Source of the DNA: Jackrogersella multiformis
Lineage: Eukaryota; Ascomycota; Sordariomycetes; Xylariales; Hypoxylaceae
DNA: 64,000 bases
NCBI GenBank assembly: GCA_902806575.1
Contig: CADCXD010000010.1
Span: forward strand, 372,001-436,000
Reading direction: 5' to 3'
Part shown: positions 43,733-55,079 of the stretch, one piece after another
How the letters are laid out: each line of letters starts with the position of its first letter
How positions within the stretch are numbered: the first letter of the stretch is position 1
The notes under the pieces: model-generated
What the model saw: only the letters and a program-made list of their open reading frames with translations
Told to the model about the DNA's origin: nothing
The model's database searches: none
Program-made: the position numbers and the translations under genes

Positions 43733-46700
43733 TTACGCCTTAACTCTGCAGGATTCTCCGCGAATGCGAAGTCACAGATCCAATCGCACCAGGGGGTGAG
43801 GCGATCTCGAACCAGATTAACCAAACAACAGCCGACTCGGAAAGGGGAGGGGCTAGTCGACGTTTTAGGTCTAAGATGAAAGGACTCGGCCAAGAAGTAT
43901 CACCACACCGCCGCGCGGAGAAAAGAAAATAGAAGTATAGACTGCAGGGGTTTAGAAGGCGGGGGCGGCTGCCTTCCGAGAATGTTATCCAACTATGGTT
44001 CACATTCAAAGACATCATCGATGGTTATTCCCCCAAGGGCAGAGTTGTGTGTTCCTTTTTGCATTTTCAAACTGGGCTTTGGTAGAAGAAAAGAAAACTC
44101 AGGAGAGGCTTTCTCGATTAGGGGCAGGGCAAATTTTTTCGAGGCCTTGATTTCTCCCCCCTTTTTTTCCTTCTTTAACATCTTACATTACACGACAGGC
44201 GACGCGGGAGCATTTTTTCTTGAACGGGACGATCAATATATCACAATACGAGATTACATGACGGAGTGAGCAAATTCTATGCACGTGCTGTTTTGAGACA
44301 GGACAGATCAGATCATACCAGACCAGGCGGAAAAAATCTTTGTCGGTAGAAGACAAGTGCCAGAAAGGGAGAGGAATGATATGTTGATGCTGGTGTGATG
44401 CGATGTGGCGAACCGAGACGGCAGGGAAGGATATAGGTGGTTTAAACGCAAATATCTACCTCGCTCGGCTCTCGTACGTAGTGTTGCAAAGAATATCTAC
44501 TGGTTTACCGATCTGCTTGCTGCCTTTCTGCTCGCGTATTCGATGTTGTTTGATGTTGTTTCAAGTCCTCACTTTGAGTCGACGCCGAAGTGTTGTGTCA
44601 TATCACACAACAGGCTGTAGTCTGTTGCTACCTAATCAACAGGTAGGTAAGGGCTAATGGACACAGCTGTGGTATGTCTACTATCTGCTAGGATATTCTG
44701 GGGGAAGGTATTGTGTCTCGCGAAGTTGGAATTAGCTCCCTTGTGTAGCATTGACCCATCAAGCATCATGGTATGACTACCTACCGATAGGTACCTAGGC
44801 TGGTAGGTTAATAGGCTGGTACGAAATTATTTTATACTTAAGCTACCTAGCTCATACATTATATTAGCTTACTGTTCCGCCTCTAAGAAACCCCTCGCGA
44901 GGCTTCGTATTCCTTGCTTTCCTTTGGCTGCTTACCTGAGTATATAGGTACATACACGGTCTGATAGAGGGAACAGGGGGTGAGGGCGGTGCGGGTAGGG
45001 CGGGGCACGGCACGGGCCGCGGGACGATGCCCGGGGGTTTAATCGGCCAACGGCTCAACGGGCTGCTAAAGCACCTGCAATGGGGAATTATGCGCCAACA
45101 TGCTTCGTGTCACGGTCCACTGCATACCTAGGCCATCATGACGGCAAGCCAGAGGATGATGGCGAAATCTACTTTCGATCTGACCTGGCCCAACCGACGA
45201 GATGCGTGGTCTTGTCGATGAGATGAGACAACCTTGGGGATGAACCCCGTCACAGGGGAGCCTTAGAAAAAGAAAAAAAGGGGAATTCGTGGTGGAGCTT
45301 TTGACACGGGACTAGATGTGATGCTTTGCATGAGACTGGGTCTGATTTTTTATATCAGGATATTTTCCTAGGTAGGGTGGAATATTGCGTAAATTGAAGG
45401 ATGGATGTGTTAAAATCTAAGGGGTCAATTATCGGGAAGCCAAGTATTAACATAGGTGCTAATATAAGGCCAAAATTGGTTGCCTCGGGATATATATTCG
45501 GTGGTGAAGGTACACTTAAACATAAATAATGGCATCTTATTATTAGAGATGTCTATCGACAATACAAATAGCATAGAGCTTTAAGAAGCTAATAATTTTA
45601 TGTTTCGACGGTACGCGAAGTTTAACCTAAGGTCTGTTACTTATCCTTACATCGTTGATGTGGAATCGGGCAAGCTGTCATTTCTCCTTTCGTCTCTGAA
45701 ATCCGTATTTAACTAGTAATATGTACTGGTTTTATTCACTACAATTACCTAGGGAGGTAGTTTATAATAATAAAATTTACCCAGACTTATGTCGGCACAG
45801 AAGGTCATGATGACTACCTAGGTACTGTACATCATGGCTTTTACAGAGTTTTGATTTTATCATGTTTAAATGACATATGTATCTGGTAAGTGACACGTCT
45901 CCATAGATAAGGCGACGATGTTTTTGCTGGTGAAAAAAAGGTTATTGGCGGAGTGGAAGGTTTTTGTCACCTGGACCCGGGTGGCTGTCTTAAGCAAGTA
46001 CAACTTTGTCAAATAAATTGACGAGTCACACGGCATGCCTGTAGATTACATTACTGTGTCAATTAAATGTGACAACTAGGTAAAAAATAATAGGAAATAA
46101 TAGAGCACATTATCAATAGAACAAGTGTATTGTCTTAGCAACTCACATGAGTGTGATCGTATGTGATCATATTAATGTACTTACATTTTTGCATATTAAA
46201 GAAACATAATTTATACTAGGTACCTACCTATAAAGACTTACTCTTTTATGAATTCACTTAGGTTCGATACTTAGCTCTTCACAAAAACGACCTTGATACA
46301 CTTAGAATAATACAATGGTAATTACCTAGGTACATACATATATGTACAGGTAGGAACGATAAGACGTTAAAGTTGATCTAAAGATCTCAATAACAGCCCT
46401 ACTACCCGGGTAGCCGTAACCTGATTGGCCACCCTTGAGCCCCTCGCTAAAATATTTGAATGGTGGAACCCCAACCCCACGTACGATGTTGCCCCGCGAT
46501 TGGATTTCACCTAGAAGCTTCTACTGTAAGAAAAGCTTCACTTTCGGAATCCAGTCGGCTGGGTACAGGACGCGGTTGCATTCCAACACTATTTTCTCCA
46601 ATCGATCCTGCAGCCGCAAGCATCTTTTCTTTCCTCACATTCCTCCCTTTTTTTTCATTCGAAGCAAACCTAAACTCCTATTACATCCATCCATTCTTCT

Positions 46701-46819
46701 TCACAACATTAAACTACTAATTCACAACCAGCCCATAGCCTTACCACCCCGCTTGACTACATAATCGACGACACACTACACACGCACACGCACACGCACA
46801 CAACTTCAAACTCCTAACA
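43733..46819. other. Spacer between RasGAP and cyclophilin genes
   Basis: 3.1 kb. 43740-44300 is probably the RasGAP 3' region. The rest is AT-rich with CCTAGGTA motifs (44790-44815, 45745, 46220, 46325). The final 120 nt contain a pyrimidine-rich leader and a CACACG repeat just before the cyclophilin start. No gene seen. Confidence 0.5.
46779..46802 (+). repeat. (CACACG)n hexamer repeat in the cyclophilin leader
   Basis: Three CACACG units and one CACACA, ending 17 nt before the ATG of the cyclophilin-40 gene, so it should be in the 5' UTR. Confidence 0.9.
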
Positions 46820-48038
46820 ATGGCGGAATCCAAGAAGCGCAGCTATGCCTACTTCGACGTGACGATCGGCGGTAAGCCCGCGGGTCGCATCACGTTCGAG
46901 CTCTACAATGATGTCGTGCCCAAGACAGCCGACAACTTCCGCGCGCTGTGCACGGGTGAGAAGGGCGTAGGCAAGACCGGCAAGCCACTCCATTACAAAG
47001 GTAGCGGCTTCCACCGCATCATCAAGCAGTTCATGATCCAGGGTGGTGACTTCACTGCTGGTGATGGCACTGGAGGCGAGAGCATCTATGGTGCCAAGTT
47101 TGAGGACGAGAACTTCAAGCTCAAGCATGAGCGCCCTTTCCTTCTTAGCATGGCCAATGCTGGTCCCGGTATGTTTCTACTTAATATCTACCCACTTACC
47201 TAATGTCATACGCTCGTTATATACCTAGTTAAATATGTAGATAGAGAACTAGGCGAACTAACTAACAATCTTACTGATAGGCACCAACGGCTCTCAATTC
47301 TTCGTTACGACCGTCCCCACGCCGCACCTAGACGGCAAGCACGTAGTCTTCGGCGAGGTCAAGTCGGGCAAGTCGATCGTGCGGCAGATCGAAAACCTGC
47401 CCACAACATCGGACAAGCCCAACCAGGCTGTCGTCATTGCCGACAGCGGCGAGCTCTCCCGCGCTAGTGCTGCTGAGGTGACCGACGCTAAGGCCGCGGA
47501 TGCCTACGGTGACAAGTACGAGGACTTCCCCGAGGATGAGGCCGAGCATCCGCTATCCGCAGAGCGAGTCTTGCAGGTTGCCTCCGACTGCAAGGACTTT
47601 GGCAACAAAGCGTTCAAGGCCTCGGACCTTCTCGCCGGGCTCGAGAAGTACCAGAAGGGCCTGCGGTACCTTAACGAAGAGCCCTCGACCGAGGACTCCG
47701 ATCTAAAGTCGAAACTCACCGCCCTGCGCTTCACCCTGAACTCCAACTCCGCCCTATTGAACCTCAAGCTCGAGGCCTGGGACGATGCGCAGCGCGCCGC
47801 GGCGGCCGCCCTCGCTGTGCCTGGCATCTCCGACGCGGAGAAGGGCAAGGCGCTGTACCGTCGGGGCGTGGCTCTCGTGCACCTCAAAGATGAGGACGCC
47901 GCGATTGCTGACTTGGAGCAAGCGAAACAGCTTGTTCCCAACGACGCGGCCGTCACGAAGGAGCTCGATTCCGTCCGAAAGCTGGCCTCAGCTCGCCTGG
48001 CTAAGGAGAAGGCTGCGTACAAGAAATTCTTCTCATGA
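46820..48038 (+). CDS. cpr6: Peptidyl-prolyl cis-trans isomerase D (cyclophilin-40 with TPR)
   Basis: Two exons, 46820-47168 and 47281-48038 (368 aa). Intron 47169-47280 (112 nt) has donor GTATGT and a CTAACTAAC branch, and joins SMANAGPG to TNGSQFFVT. Residues 1-175 form the cyclophilin domain with catalytic GFHRIIKQFMIQGGDF and the GTGGESIYGAKFEDENF loop. The residue equal to Trp121 of CypA is His (PTPHLDGKHVVFGE), as in other CyP40 proteins, predicting weak cyclosporin binding. Residues about 220-350 form three TPR units (ALYRRGVALVHLKDEDAAIADLEQAKQLVPND), expected to dock on the Hsp90 MEEVD tail. It acts as a cytosolic Hsp90 co-chaperone. Complete and typical in length. Confidence 0.95.
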
Positions 48039-49768
48039 GCCCGGCCCCGGTCTGGTTCTAGGTGTGGGTGTTCTTGTTTATTTAGGGAAAGGAGAAAAAG
48101 TGTGCCTTAGTACTATGATACATAGGTGATATGATGGGAAAAGGCGAAGTGAGCATGAAAAAGAAGACGACATTATGGAAAACCTTGGCTGAGCGTTCCG
48201 GCTGCCAATTTCCCACTCTGGGTGTTAGGTTCGATCTGGTTCCTGAGTGAGGGATTGAACATGGCATGGGGAGAAGAAACCCAATGAATGTCTCCAGGAA
48301 GCAAAGGAAAGTTGGGCATTTTTTGGACTCCTTTCGCTTACCCGTTCTCGAGTTAGCACACACACTCATAGACCAGCACCTCTCGCAACGTTCGGTTGCT
48401 ATCTGTTTGTTTCATCGACATACTCATAGATTTCAACAGAACAGCAAGCACGTAGTTAACTAATAGCTCATAAAGCTTTAACACGAGGATAGTAAAATAA
48501 GAAAAGAAAATCAACGTACAATTTAAATCATTGTTTTACACCTTGCATAATTAAAACTAACCATTTTTGCCGTGATCCTCGGTGGAACTATTTGCATAGC
48601 TAGACGACTATGATCGGTTGGTGATTGCCTATGCAAAACTACTGTAGGTATTTAATGAACTGTCGATTGTCAAGTCAACAACTAATATCATAGTGCCTAA
48701 CGAACCCTGTTATATTTCAAGTGATTGCGTTTGGCTACCAACCATGGGAAGATATCTGGCCCCGTGATGACTCCTAAAGCACAGCGCCCATGATATGTCT
48801 AGGATTATAATGTTATGCGGATCCTCTACTGAGTTGTCTGGTTGTCTAGATCAAATCCCAAGACGGAAAGCCTATACTGATATCCACTATCCGTGGTCAC
48901 GGCTGAGCAAGTTATAGTGAGTGTAGTATACACGTGTGCTGAAGTCGCAATTCTCCTTGCCGCCTTGTATACCACATTTTTTGTAGGACTGTAGGTTAAC
49001 TAAAGGTGTTTAAATATGTAAGTATGAGATAGATCCGTGACTAGAAAACAGAGACATTTGTGTGACGCGGTAGCATTTTCATCCTCGTGATGCTAATGTA
49101 AAGAGTTTAGAAGTCTTGTAATGACCAATCCTGTTTGGAACCGTGAAATGTGGGATTTTTATTGGGGGTGAGCGGTCACAGTGGCTACCCGCTAGCTACC
49201 TGGTACGTGGTGGCTACGGCACTTACGTAGGTACGTACCTAGACCTAGGTAATCACTTCCTTATCAATTTTGTGTCAGGTCCAAATGCAACCAAGCCACC
49301 TGGCCAATGCGGGACTAAAAATAGGAAAGGCCGATCCGGCTGTACCATCCTTGGATTAATCCTTCCTTCGCTGTGCTGGTTCCTGTGCCAAGCCCCAGGC
49401 CCCAGGCCCCCAGATCCAACACTTCGAAACCCGTCGCAATTCCTTACACTTTACTTTGTACACCTCTTTTTCTGCACATCACTGGGCGCAGCAAGCTGGA
49501 ATCTTAGTTGTCCTCAGGATAACCTCTTATTATGGTATGGAGGATCAATTGATATTGTTTCCATCTTATTAGCATTCTCCGCCTGTCCTTCTCTTCTTGC
49601 AATCTACCTTCATTCGGATTTCACGGTCGTTTTGAAATTACGTATGCGCTGTATCCGGTCATATCGCTCTCTTTCATCTACGATCTCACTTTAAATATCG
49701 GTCCATCTTCTCGACTGTATCCCCTTTCGCTGACGTGCGATGCGCATCGGCAACGTATTGTTTTCTCC
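48039..49768. other. Spacer between cyclophilin and Vps62 genes
   Basis: 1.7 kb. The 3' part (49143-49694) is open on the plus strand but lacks coding character and is more likely promoter/leader of the Vps62 gene. CCTAGGTA copies occur near 49225-49250. Confidence 0.5.
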
Positions 49769-51337
49769 ATGTACCATCTCCGTCGTCTAACCATCATCGG
49801 TGTCGTCCTCGGTGTCGTCATCTTTATTGTCACCTTCTTGCCTCAAGCTCTCAACCCCGTTCCGCCTAGCAAGGAAAAGAAGGAGGCTGACCAACGATGG
49901 ATTAATACCTCTCCCCACTGGCTTGACCGTCAAGCCTGCCGCTGGTTTAGTCTCTGTGGCCTATTGCACCTAAAGAAAGATCCTCCGGGGATGCCGAAGA
50001 AGAAGGACGATGGTCATGAATTAAGGCTTGAACTAAGAAACGTCCTTGGCGAGGAACCGGCGCCGATATCAAAAGAAGGGGATAGCAGTAGTAACAAGGC
50101 CCAGCTGCGAGGAATACCGGATTATGTGTTGAACTATGCACCGCTGGTTCACCTGTACTCTCAAGAATTCTTCTGGCCCTCCGATATTGCCGATCACATG
50201 AAACATGTCGTACCCGACCTCGGCGAAGATGAATGGCAGTTCAACGAGTCCCGACCGATAACATTATCGAATTTAAACCAACTGAGCTCCGAGTTGGGCT
50301 TTCAACACCTCAATAGCAAAGACGATGTTGAATCTCGGCCACGATGGCTCCATAGCAAGAGGAACAGGCCGACAACTTCCAGTAATGACGAAGACGAGAA
50401 CGAAGGGCTTGATGAAAAGGAACCAAATCAATGGATCGGGGACGATACGACGTGGTTTGACGTGGATCGGGATCATCCCTTACACCGAATCTCTGACCCG
50501 AGAAAGTTATCGGGTAGTAGATTGCCACAACCGCAGAAGCTGGCAAGGCGATCTCAGGTCCTCCTATCCCGCGAACAAGAACAACAAAGGCTCTTGTCTC
50601 AATCGGCACAAGATGAACTGAATCAACAAAATAAACCTGACGAGTCAGGATACTCTCGGGCGCCAGTTACCCTCGTTTTAGTAGACAAGGGATCAGGCAT
50701 TGTCGATGCCTTCTGGTTTTTCTTTTATGCCTATAACCTCGGACAGACGGTCCTGGGCACCCGCTACGGGAATCACGTCGGTGACTGGGAACATTGTATG
50801 ATTCGGTTCGAATCGGGGATTCCTCGCGCAGTCTTCTTCAGCGAACACGAGGGCGGCCAGGCATATGCCTGGAATGCCGTAGAGAAACGTGGAAACAAGA
50901 CCCAGATACAGAGGCCAGTTATCTACAGCGCTGTGGGATCACACGCGATGTACGCGACGCCTGGGAATCACCCTTACGTATTGCCTTTCAAGATGCTCAA
51001 GGACGTCACAGATCGAGGACCTCTCTGGGACCCTTCTAAAAACCTGAGGGGCTATTGGTACGATTATACCGTGACCAAGGATAACGAAGGCTTGGTGCCG
51101 GCGAAAGAGAATCCCGACGAACCCACGAACTGGTTTCACTATAGGGGAACCTGGGGTGACAAGCTGTACGGCTTAGACGACAGACGGCAGTGGCGGTTAT
51201 TCGGCCAATACCATTACGTGACGGGTCCGCAAGGGCCCAAGTTCAAAAACCTCGGCAGGGAGAAAGTTTGTCAGACCTGGAGGTGTCGGATCATACACAG
51301 TATCGCCGAGGGAAAGAAAGGAAGTTGGCATTCATGA
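49769..51337 (+). CDS. Vps62-like vacuolar protein sorting-associated protein
   Basis: Single exon, 522 aa. An N-terminal signal anchor (residues 7-27, LTIIGVVLGVVIFIVTFLPQA) is followed by a lumenal domain. The Vps62 family (DUF946) hallmarks are PDYVLNYAPLVHLYSQEFFWPSDIADHMKHVVP at about residues 115-150, then APVTLVLVDKGSGIVDAFWFFFYAYNLGQTVLGTRYGNHVGDWEHCMIRFESGIP and SAVGSHAMYATPGNHPYVLPF, ending in FKNLGREKVCQTWRCRI. The His/Asp/Glu-rich core (HVGDWEH, SEHEGGQAY) is conserved. A charged low-complexity insertion (about residues 195-235) separates the two parts. Yeast VPS62 affects cytoplasm-to-vacuole targeting; the biochemical activity is unknown. The start is the first ATG, giving a clean anchor. 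Confidence 0.9.
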   Translation: MYHLRRLTIIGVVLGVVIFIVTFLPQALNPVPPSKEKKEADQRWINTSPHWLDRQACRWFSLCGLLHLKKDPPGMPKKKDDGHELRLELRNVLGEEPAPISKEGDSSSNKAQLRGIPDYVLNYAPLVHLYSQEFFWPSDIADHMKHVVPDLGEDEWQFNESRPITLSNLNQLSSELGFQHLNSKDDVESRPRWLHSKRNRPTTSSNDEDENEGLDEKEPNQWIGDDTTWFDVDRDHPLHRISDPRKLSGSRLPQPQKLARRSQVLLSREQEQQRLLSQSAQDELNQQNKPDESGYSRAPVTLVLVDKGSGIVDAFWFFFYAYNLGQTVLGTRYGNHVGDWEHCMIRFESGIPRAVFFSEHEGGQAYAWNAVEKRGNKTQIQRPVIYSAVGSHAMYATPGNHPYVLPFKMLKDVTDRGPLWDPSKNLRGYWYDYTVTKDNEGLVPAKENPDEPTNWFHYRGTWGDKLYGLDDRRQWRLFGQYHYVTGPQGPKFKNLGREKVCQTWRCRIIHSIAEGKKGSWHS

Positions 51338-52331
51338 GGGCATCCAATACCATTGTCATAGACGGGATACTCACAGGTGTTAGGCTTAACGGATTAGATA
51401 CCCCAGCGGCAGTTGGGCTTGCTTTCTATGTTTTTGAATATGATTACATATCAATATCTTATGAGAATTTCTTGGAGATTACTCTGGTTTGTGGAAATGG
51501 TGTTTTTTTTGGTCTTGAGAGCTAAGGTGAACTAACTTACCTAGTCCCTCAGCTCTATCCTTATATGTCCAGTGGAGTTTCATGAGAATGTTCAGCTACT
51601 CTCATCTGATCGGGCCATATTGACGAGCTAGGCAAAGCGTCTAACATATATTATACATACCAAGCCAAAGCCTATCTAGCCTAGCAATATATACATATAC
51701 GTCATGACCCATACCTAGCTTCGAATTCTCGAACGATACGAGAAGCTCGACGTGCTACTCTGCATTTGTAGTAAAGAAAAGGGAAAAAGAGGGTCCAAAG
51801 ACCCCATTCCCATCTCCGCATCCTGCGATACATACCCCGGATTTTCCCCCCGAACATGCCCCAGGCGAAGCGCTGGCTTCTGATTGGGGCGCATGTAACG
51901 CACCCCTAGGCGACTCTACCGACTTTAGACTCCCCGTCGGGGTCGCACCAGAGATTTATTCCCTCCACTCAGGCTGCCTGAAGAGCTTGTTCTAGTTTGT
52001 TCCTGCGCCGCTGCGGCACCCCGTACCCCGGGAGCCGGGGAAGGCTTGATCGTATCGAGTATTTACCTCCGCTTTTTCTCTTCGGCCTATCCATGCAATG
52101 CGCGAACGAACGAGGATTCCCCAACATCGTGGGAGCTGGAGGTGGGGACGGGGAAGGGGGACGTGAGGCGCATCTTGGTTATATAAGATGCGATGGTGCG
52201 ACGTCGAATCTGAGAGTTGATGCCGCTCACCGAGTTCACCTATTTCTCTCGTGAGGTGCTTCTGTTGCAATTGGATTGGATCGGTTCGGATTGAGAGAAA
52301 TAAGCTGTAATCCCATGTGAGAGCAGCAAAG
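51338..52331. promoter_or_regulatory. Promoter region of the sugar transporter, with CreA-like sites
   Basis: About 1 kb. The right half is GC-rich and contains four matches to the carbon catabolite repressor consensus SYGGRG: 52026-52031 (minus strand), 52035-52040, 52136-52141 and 52142-52147. This is more clustering than expected for so short a motif, though weak evidence alone. It suggests possible glucose repression of the transporter at 52332. Confidence 0.4.
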
Positions 52332-54443
52332 ATGAAGCCTCACACTTACCAGGTATGTGTACAGTCCGTCCCAATCGCCGTGAAGTAATCTAGTTGCTTT
52401 TAATACCTATGTGTACCTTATATATATATCGTTCCTCTGTGTAGGTAGGTGGTTATAAAAGAGCAGCAATAAGCTGACCGTTATTCCTATAGTTCCTCGT
52501 CGGCGTCTTCGCCTCGATGGGCTCGGTGCTCTTCGGCTACGACCTGGGCGTCATCGCCGGCGTCGTCGGGAGCACATCGTACGCCGAGCTGTTCAACGCG
52601 ACCGCGGCTCAGAAGTCAGTTTTCTCTCCTTCATTCTTGTTCCAAACTCCCTAGGCTCTCCTGAAATAGTTATGCTAATACCCAGCACGAACAGCGGCGC
52701 CGTCGTCTCCCTATTCACGGGCGGAGCTTTCTTCGGCGCCATGTTCGCCGGTCCCGCCGGCGACATGCTCGGCCGCAGACTGACCATAATGCTAGGCGCC
52801 ATCGTGTTCCTGGTCGGCGGCGCGATACAAACCGCCGCACAGCATTTGAACTACTTGTACGCAGGCCGCGCGATCGCCGGGCTGGGCGTCGGGTTTCTGA
52901 CTATGATTATTCGGTAAGTCGCCCTCTCCCCTGCCCTCTTTCATATGTGCGATCGTAGAAGAAGAACGAAACGTGCTAACGAGTTGCTGTAGTAAGTAAC
53001 TGCCGCACCATCTTTCCAGACAGACATCTACGCCTCAGAGAGCCATCGCACTCGAGGAACGGACTTGGTCGGGTAGTCGCAATACCAACTAACCATCCCC
53101 CCCCCCTTTTCAGCCGTGTACCAAAGCGAGATTGCGCACCCGTCGATCCGCGGGCGCGTGACGGGGCTGCAGCAGTTCATGCTGGGGATCGGGGCGTTCC
53201 TGGCGGGGTGGATCAGCTGGGGGTGCTTCACGAGCCTGTCGAACGACGGGCAGTGGCGGATCCCGCTGGGGATCCAGAACCTGCCGGCGCTGGTGCTGGC
53301 GGCGCTGATCCCGCTGTTCCCGGAGAGCCCGCGGTGGCTGGTGGACCACGACCGCGCGGACGAGGGGCTCGCCACCCTGGCCAGGCTGCACTCCAGCGGC
53401 GACGTCGACGACCCGTGGGTGCGCGCCGAGTTCGCGTCCATCCGCGAGACCATCGGCTACGAGCACGCCCACGAGGCCAAGAGCTACCGCGAGCTCTTCG
53501 CCAACCCGTCCGCCTTCCGCCGCCTCTTCCTCGCCTGCAGCATCCAGGCGGCCACCCAGATGACGGGGGTCTCGGCCGTCCAGTATTACTCCGTCAGCAT
53601 CTACTCGCAGATCGGCATCGGCGCCGACGACGCCCTCAAGTACCAGGCCATCAACAGCATCCTGGCCCTCATCGCCCAGGCCCTGTGCATGCTGCTGATT
53701 GACAAGTTCGGCCGCCGCCCCACCATCATCGTCGGCAACCTGGTCAACTGCCTCATGTTCGTCATCGTGACCGTCCTGCTGGCTATGTTCCCGCCTGTTA
53801 CCAACTCGGGGAGTACGGCGGGGTGGGGTTTCATTATCGTGTAAGTGGATGCGGATGCGGATGTGAATGTGAAATGGAAGTATGCGAATTGTACGTAAAG
53901 GCAGGGCGGCTGACGAGTGTTCTTATTAGTACTTGGCTCTACAACATATCCTTCTCTTTCGCCTGCGGGCCGCTGTCATGGTAAGCCTATTTCCCCTTTT
54001 CTACTCTTCCTTATCCTCCTCTTCCTCCTCCCACCTTCACCCCCCTTCCAATCCAACCAACCCACCCCCTAACCAATCCCCACAGGATCATCCCCGCCGA
54101 GATCTTCGACACGCACACGCGCAGCAAGGGCGTGTCGCTCGCGACGATGACGAGCTTCGCCTTCAACACGCTGATCGGGCAGGTGACCAGCGTGGCGGTG
54201 GAGGCGGTGGGGTGGCGGTTCTTCGTGCTGTTCGCCGTGTGCAACTTCACCAACGCCGTCTTCTTCTACCTCGTCCTGCCCGAGACCAAACGCGTGCCCC
54301 TCGAGCAGATGAGCACCGTAGTCTTCGCCCCCGAGGCCCCCTGGGTCGTCGTCGGCCCCCGCTACCGCTCCTACCGCGCCGCCGCCGCCGCCGCCGCCGA
54401 CCTCCAGATGGCCGAGCTGGAAGCCAAGAAGATGGATATCTGA
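52332..54443 (+). CDS. MFS sugar transporter (sugar porter family)
   Basis: Six exons: 52332-52352, 52493-52614, 52686-52912, 53114-53840, 53930-53980 and 54086-54443 (501 aa). The protein has 12 expected helices and all sugar porter signatures: GYDLGVIAGVV, DMLGRRLTIM, RAIAGLGVGF, PESPRWL (after helix 6), DKFGRRPTII, and PETKRVPLEQM at the end. Exon 1 encodes only MKPHTYQ. Exons 5 and 6 join at the conserved GPLSW-IIPAEIFDTHTRSKG. The exon 3-4 junction (LTMII-PVYQSEIAHPSIRGR) cannot be made with one canonical intron; it needs the nested intron annotated at 52913-53113. It imports a monosaccharide or related sugar across the plasma membrane by proton symport. Substrate is not readable. Convergent with the sulfate permease. 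Confidence 0.92.
52913..53113 (+). other. Candidate spliceosomal twin intron (stwintron, D1 type)
   Basis: Internal intron 52914-52992 (79 nt): donor GTAAGT, branch GCTAAC (52975-52980), acceptor TGTAG. It lies after the first base (G, 52913) of an external donor. Excision brings that G next to TAAGTAAC (from 52993) and creates a new GTAAGT donor. The external intron (G plus 52993-53113, 122 nt) has branch ACTAAC (53088-53093) and acceptor TTTTCAG. After both steps the exons read ATT ATT C / CC GTG TAC, giving the family-conserved IIPVYQSE. A single intron from 52914 to 53113 shifts frame, and removing only the internal intron gives Arg-Lys-stop. Confidence 0.82.
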
Positions 54444-55079
54444 TGGGTGGTGGGGCGAGGATGACGTGTCGAGAATGGGGGGCTGGGTTGGTTGAGAATG
54501 GAGTGTGGTGGGTGTGCTCATCACGGGTTATTGTACCTAGGCGCAGAGTGCGTGTATTTAAATACAATATCTATGGTGCTTGCCGGGAGCAAGGCAGGCG
54601 CCGGATCCGTAATCAACGATTTTGCATATACATATTGGCTGTATGACATTTCAAGTGATTTATTTAGATCGGGCGTTCTAGACTAGGCTGAGTAAGTTTA
54701 GGTTGTTTTCGGGGATCTTCGATTCGAGTAGATTGAAGTCATTATAGTTTGTTAAAATGCTAGAATTAGAAGAGGTGTACATACCTAAGTAGTCATGGTA
54801 ATATTTATTTATATCGAGTCACGGCCTCCCAATCAATCTCATACGTTTTTGGAAGATTTTCTATCGCGAAGAATTGATTTTATTTTATCTTAACGATGTT
54901 CAAGAGGTATTCAAAATTTGCCCGTGATCGAACGTGATAAATCTCATCATATTTTCGCTTTTACATCGTGCCTATTTGCTAGACAGAGTAGGTATATAGT
55001 AACTAAATGACACACAGAAATGACGTCTGTAAGGGTATATATGGATTTATAGATAATACAACATTCATAGAATAGATGC
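54444..55079. other. Convergent 3' spacer
   Basis: 636 nt between the stops of the sugar transporter (+) and sulfate permease (-). AT-rich in the right half; no gene or special structure seen. Confidence 0.6.

Noticed and set aside
49143..49694. 183-codon plus-strand ORF before the Vps62-like gene
   Set aside because: No family features and promoter-like composition (pyrimidine tracts, CCTAGGTA copies). It ends 75 nt before the Vps62 ATG, so it is most likely leader/promoter DNA.
53020..53072. Extra exon in the sugar transporter between two introns (phase-compatible)
   Set aside because: It would insert about 18 polar residues inside the conserved MII-PVYQSE segment, where family members have none. 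The stwintron explains the join exactly, though only transcripts can settle it.
52914..53113. A single ordinary intron joining 52913 to 53114 in the sugar transporter
   Set aside because: It gives CGC CGT GTA and loses the conserved VYQSEIAHP frame.
53208..53702. Second plus-strand ORF inside the sugar transporter exon
   Set aside because: Arg/Pro/Gly-rich shadow of the transporter reading frame.
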